Positions 5,399 through 6,043 of a stretch of 6,043 nt of DNA are shown here, piece after piece. Positions within the stretch are counted from its first letter, which is position 1; the number at the start of each line of letters is the position of its first letter. The notes under the pieces were generated by a model. That model saw only the letters and a list, made by a program, of their open reading frames with translations. It was not told the DNA's origin and made no database searches. Source of the stretch: Planctomycetota bacterium (GTDB taxonomy: Bacteria > Planctomycetota > Phycisphaerae > WQYP01); the NCBI GenBank assembly GCA_021852245.1, contig JAJZNY010000192.1, positions 1 to 6,043 of the forward strand, read 5' to 3'. The translations under genes and the position numbers were made by a program.

Positions 5399-5430
5399 AC
5401 CTCGGGGGTGCCCGCGACTCCCCCGACGGT
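5399..5430. terminator. GC-rich hairpin between convergent genes (bidirectional terminator candidate)
   Basis: TCGGGGG at 5402-5408 pairs perfectly with CCCCCGA at 5420-5426 around an 11-base loop. Allowing a bulged C at 5427, the stem extends by ACC/GGT to 10 bp. It fills most of the 45-bp gap between the facing stop codons of the membrane-protein gene and anmK, the expected place for a shared terminator. Neither strand has a T-run after the stem; on the minus strand the T-rich stretch comes before it. The position supports it, the missing T-run argues against it. Confidence 0.4.
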
Positions 5431-5440
5431 GAAAAATATA

Positions 5441-6043
5441 TTAACCGCGACTTGAGTGCCGGCGGCGTGGATCGCTGATCACACCGAGTAAGGTTGCCCG
5501 TGATGCGCCGGTGCAACTCGGCAGATTGCCGGGCATGCCCCGCAGCGTCATCGCCGCCAGTACCGCAAAGCACATCGCCTCACGGGCTGCATTCGTAATA
5601 CCGAAGGACTCCATCGTCCGCAACTCCGGTCGGCCAAACATGTTGAGGTGATGGCCGATGCGTGCCATGAGATACTTATTCTCCACGCCGCCGCCGCAGA
5701 AAATGATTTCATCCGGCACAGTGGGAAGCAGTTTTCGATACGCGTCGGCAATGGTGCGTGCGGTGAATTCCGTTGCCGTCGCCAGCAGGTCAATGGACGA
5801 AGGTCGGTCTTCTCGGGCGAGCAACTGATCAGCCAAGGCGGCACCAAACATTTCCCTGCCGGTCGATTTGGGGGGCCGCTTCCGGAAGTACCGGTTCTGC
5901 ATCAGCCGCGCGAGGAGAGGCTCATCAATCCTGCCGGTGGAGGCTATGCGGCCGCCGAGGTCGCATGGAATCTGAAATAACCGCTGCGCCAGCGAATCCA
6001 TCAGACAATTGCCCGGTCCGGTATCAAAGGCGATCGGTGCCGG
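5441..6043 (-). CDS. anmK: Anhydro-N-acetylmuramic acid kinase AnmK (C-terminal 200 residues, cut by window edge)
   Basis: AnmK opens the 1,6-anhydro ring of anhydro-MurNAc and phosphorylates it with ATP to MurNAc-6-phosphate, in cytosolic peptidoglycan recycling. The frame is open to the right window edge, so the ATG at 6001 is internal (Met15 of the fragment), not the start. The fragment begins PAPIAFDTGPGNCLMD, containing the family motif FDTGPGN (6-12) and D16. PPKSTGRE is at 57-64. ATP-site-like IIFCGGGVENKYLM follows at 113-126 (GGG 117-119, N122). The end has AREAMCFAVLA and GMPGNLPSCTGA, the usual AnmK C-terminus before LLGVISD. The full family length is about 370-390 residues, so roughly the N-terminal half, with the catalytic aspartate, is outside the window. 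The gene converges on the membrane-protein gene. No other cell-wall recycling gene (murQ, nagZ) is visible. Identification is firm. Confidence 0.95.
   Translation of the reverse strand, partial: PAPIAFDTGPGNCLMDSLAQRLFQIPCDLGGRIASTGRIDEPLLARLMQNRYFRKRPPKSTGREMFGAALADQLLAREDRPSSIDLLATATEFTARTIADAYRKLLPTVPDEIIFCGGGVENKYLMARIGHHLNMFGRPELRTMESFGITNAAREAMCFAVLAAMTLRGMPGNLPSCTGASRATLLGVISDPRRRHSSRG

Overview
The window looks like a piece of a GC-rich bacterial chromosome carrying ordinary housekeeping genes. The style fits Planctomycetota (perhaps Phycisphaerae): the NadA is of the FCGVHFMAE type, one CDS starts with TTG, ribosome binding sites are patchy, and the main intergenic gap holds degenerate GCGTGAG-type repeats. 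That assignment is inference; there is no rRNA or marker gene in the window. I see no phage genes, transposase, CRISPR array, tRNA or obvious defence system.

Left part (1-2598, all minus strand, read right to left): a pyrK-type dihydroorotate dehydrogenase electron-transfer subunit, then after 28 bp a GT-B-like glycosyltransferase-type protein of uncertain activity, then after 136 bp the N-terminal part of quinolinate synthase nadA, which runs off the left edge. The first two probably share a transcript. nadA has a good -10 box of its own and so may be transcribed separately. PyrK and NadA both belong to nucleotide/cofactor synthesis (pyrimidine and NAD) and both are iron-sulfur proteins; the protein between them has no clear link to either.

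Middle (2599-3414): about 816 bp with no convincing gene, between divergently transcribed units. It holds the most unusual DNA of the window: several degraded copies of a short GCGTGAG-ended repeat in both orientations, a tandem decamer, a strong hairpin joined to a 12-bp palindrome, and two hairpins near its right end that compete for the same arm. A -10 box and a strong Shine-Dalgarno sequence for the next gene lie at its right edge.

Right part (3415-5395, plus strand): a short-chain dehydrogenase/reductase with a TTG start, a SixA-like phosphohistidine phosphatase, and a small multi-pass membrane protein of unknown role, spaced 130-140 bp apart. A convergent minus-strand gene, anmK (anhydro-N-acetylmuramic acid kinase, cell-wall recycling), enters from the right edge and ends 45 bp from the membrane-protein gene; a GC-rich hairpin fills that gap.

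No clear new system is visible. The items most worth checking are the intergenic repeat cluster, the PyrK with an extra segment before its flavin motif, and the glycosyltransferase-like protein that lacks the usual EX7E glutamates.
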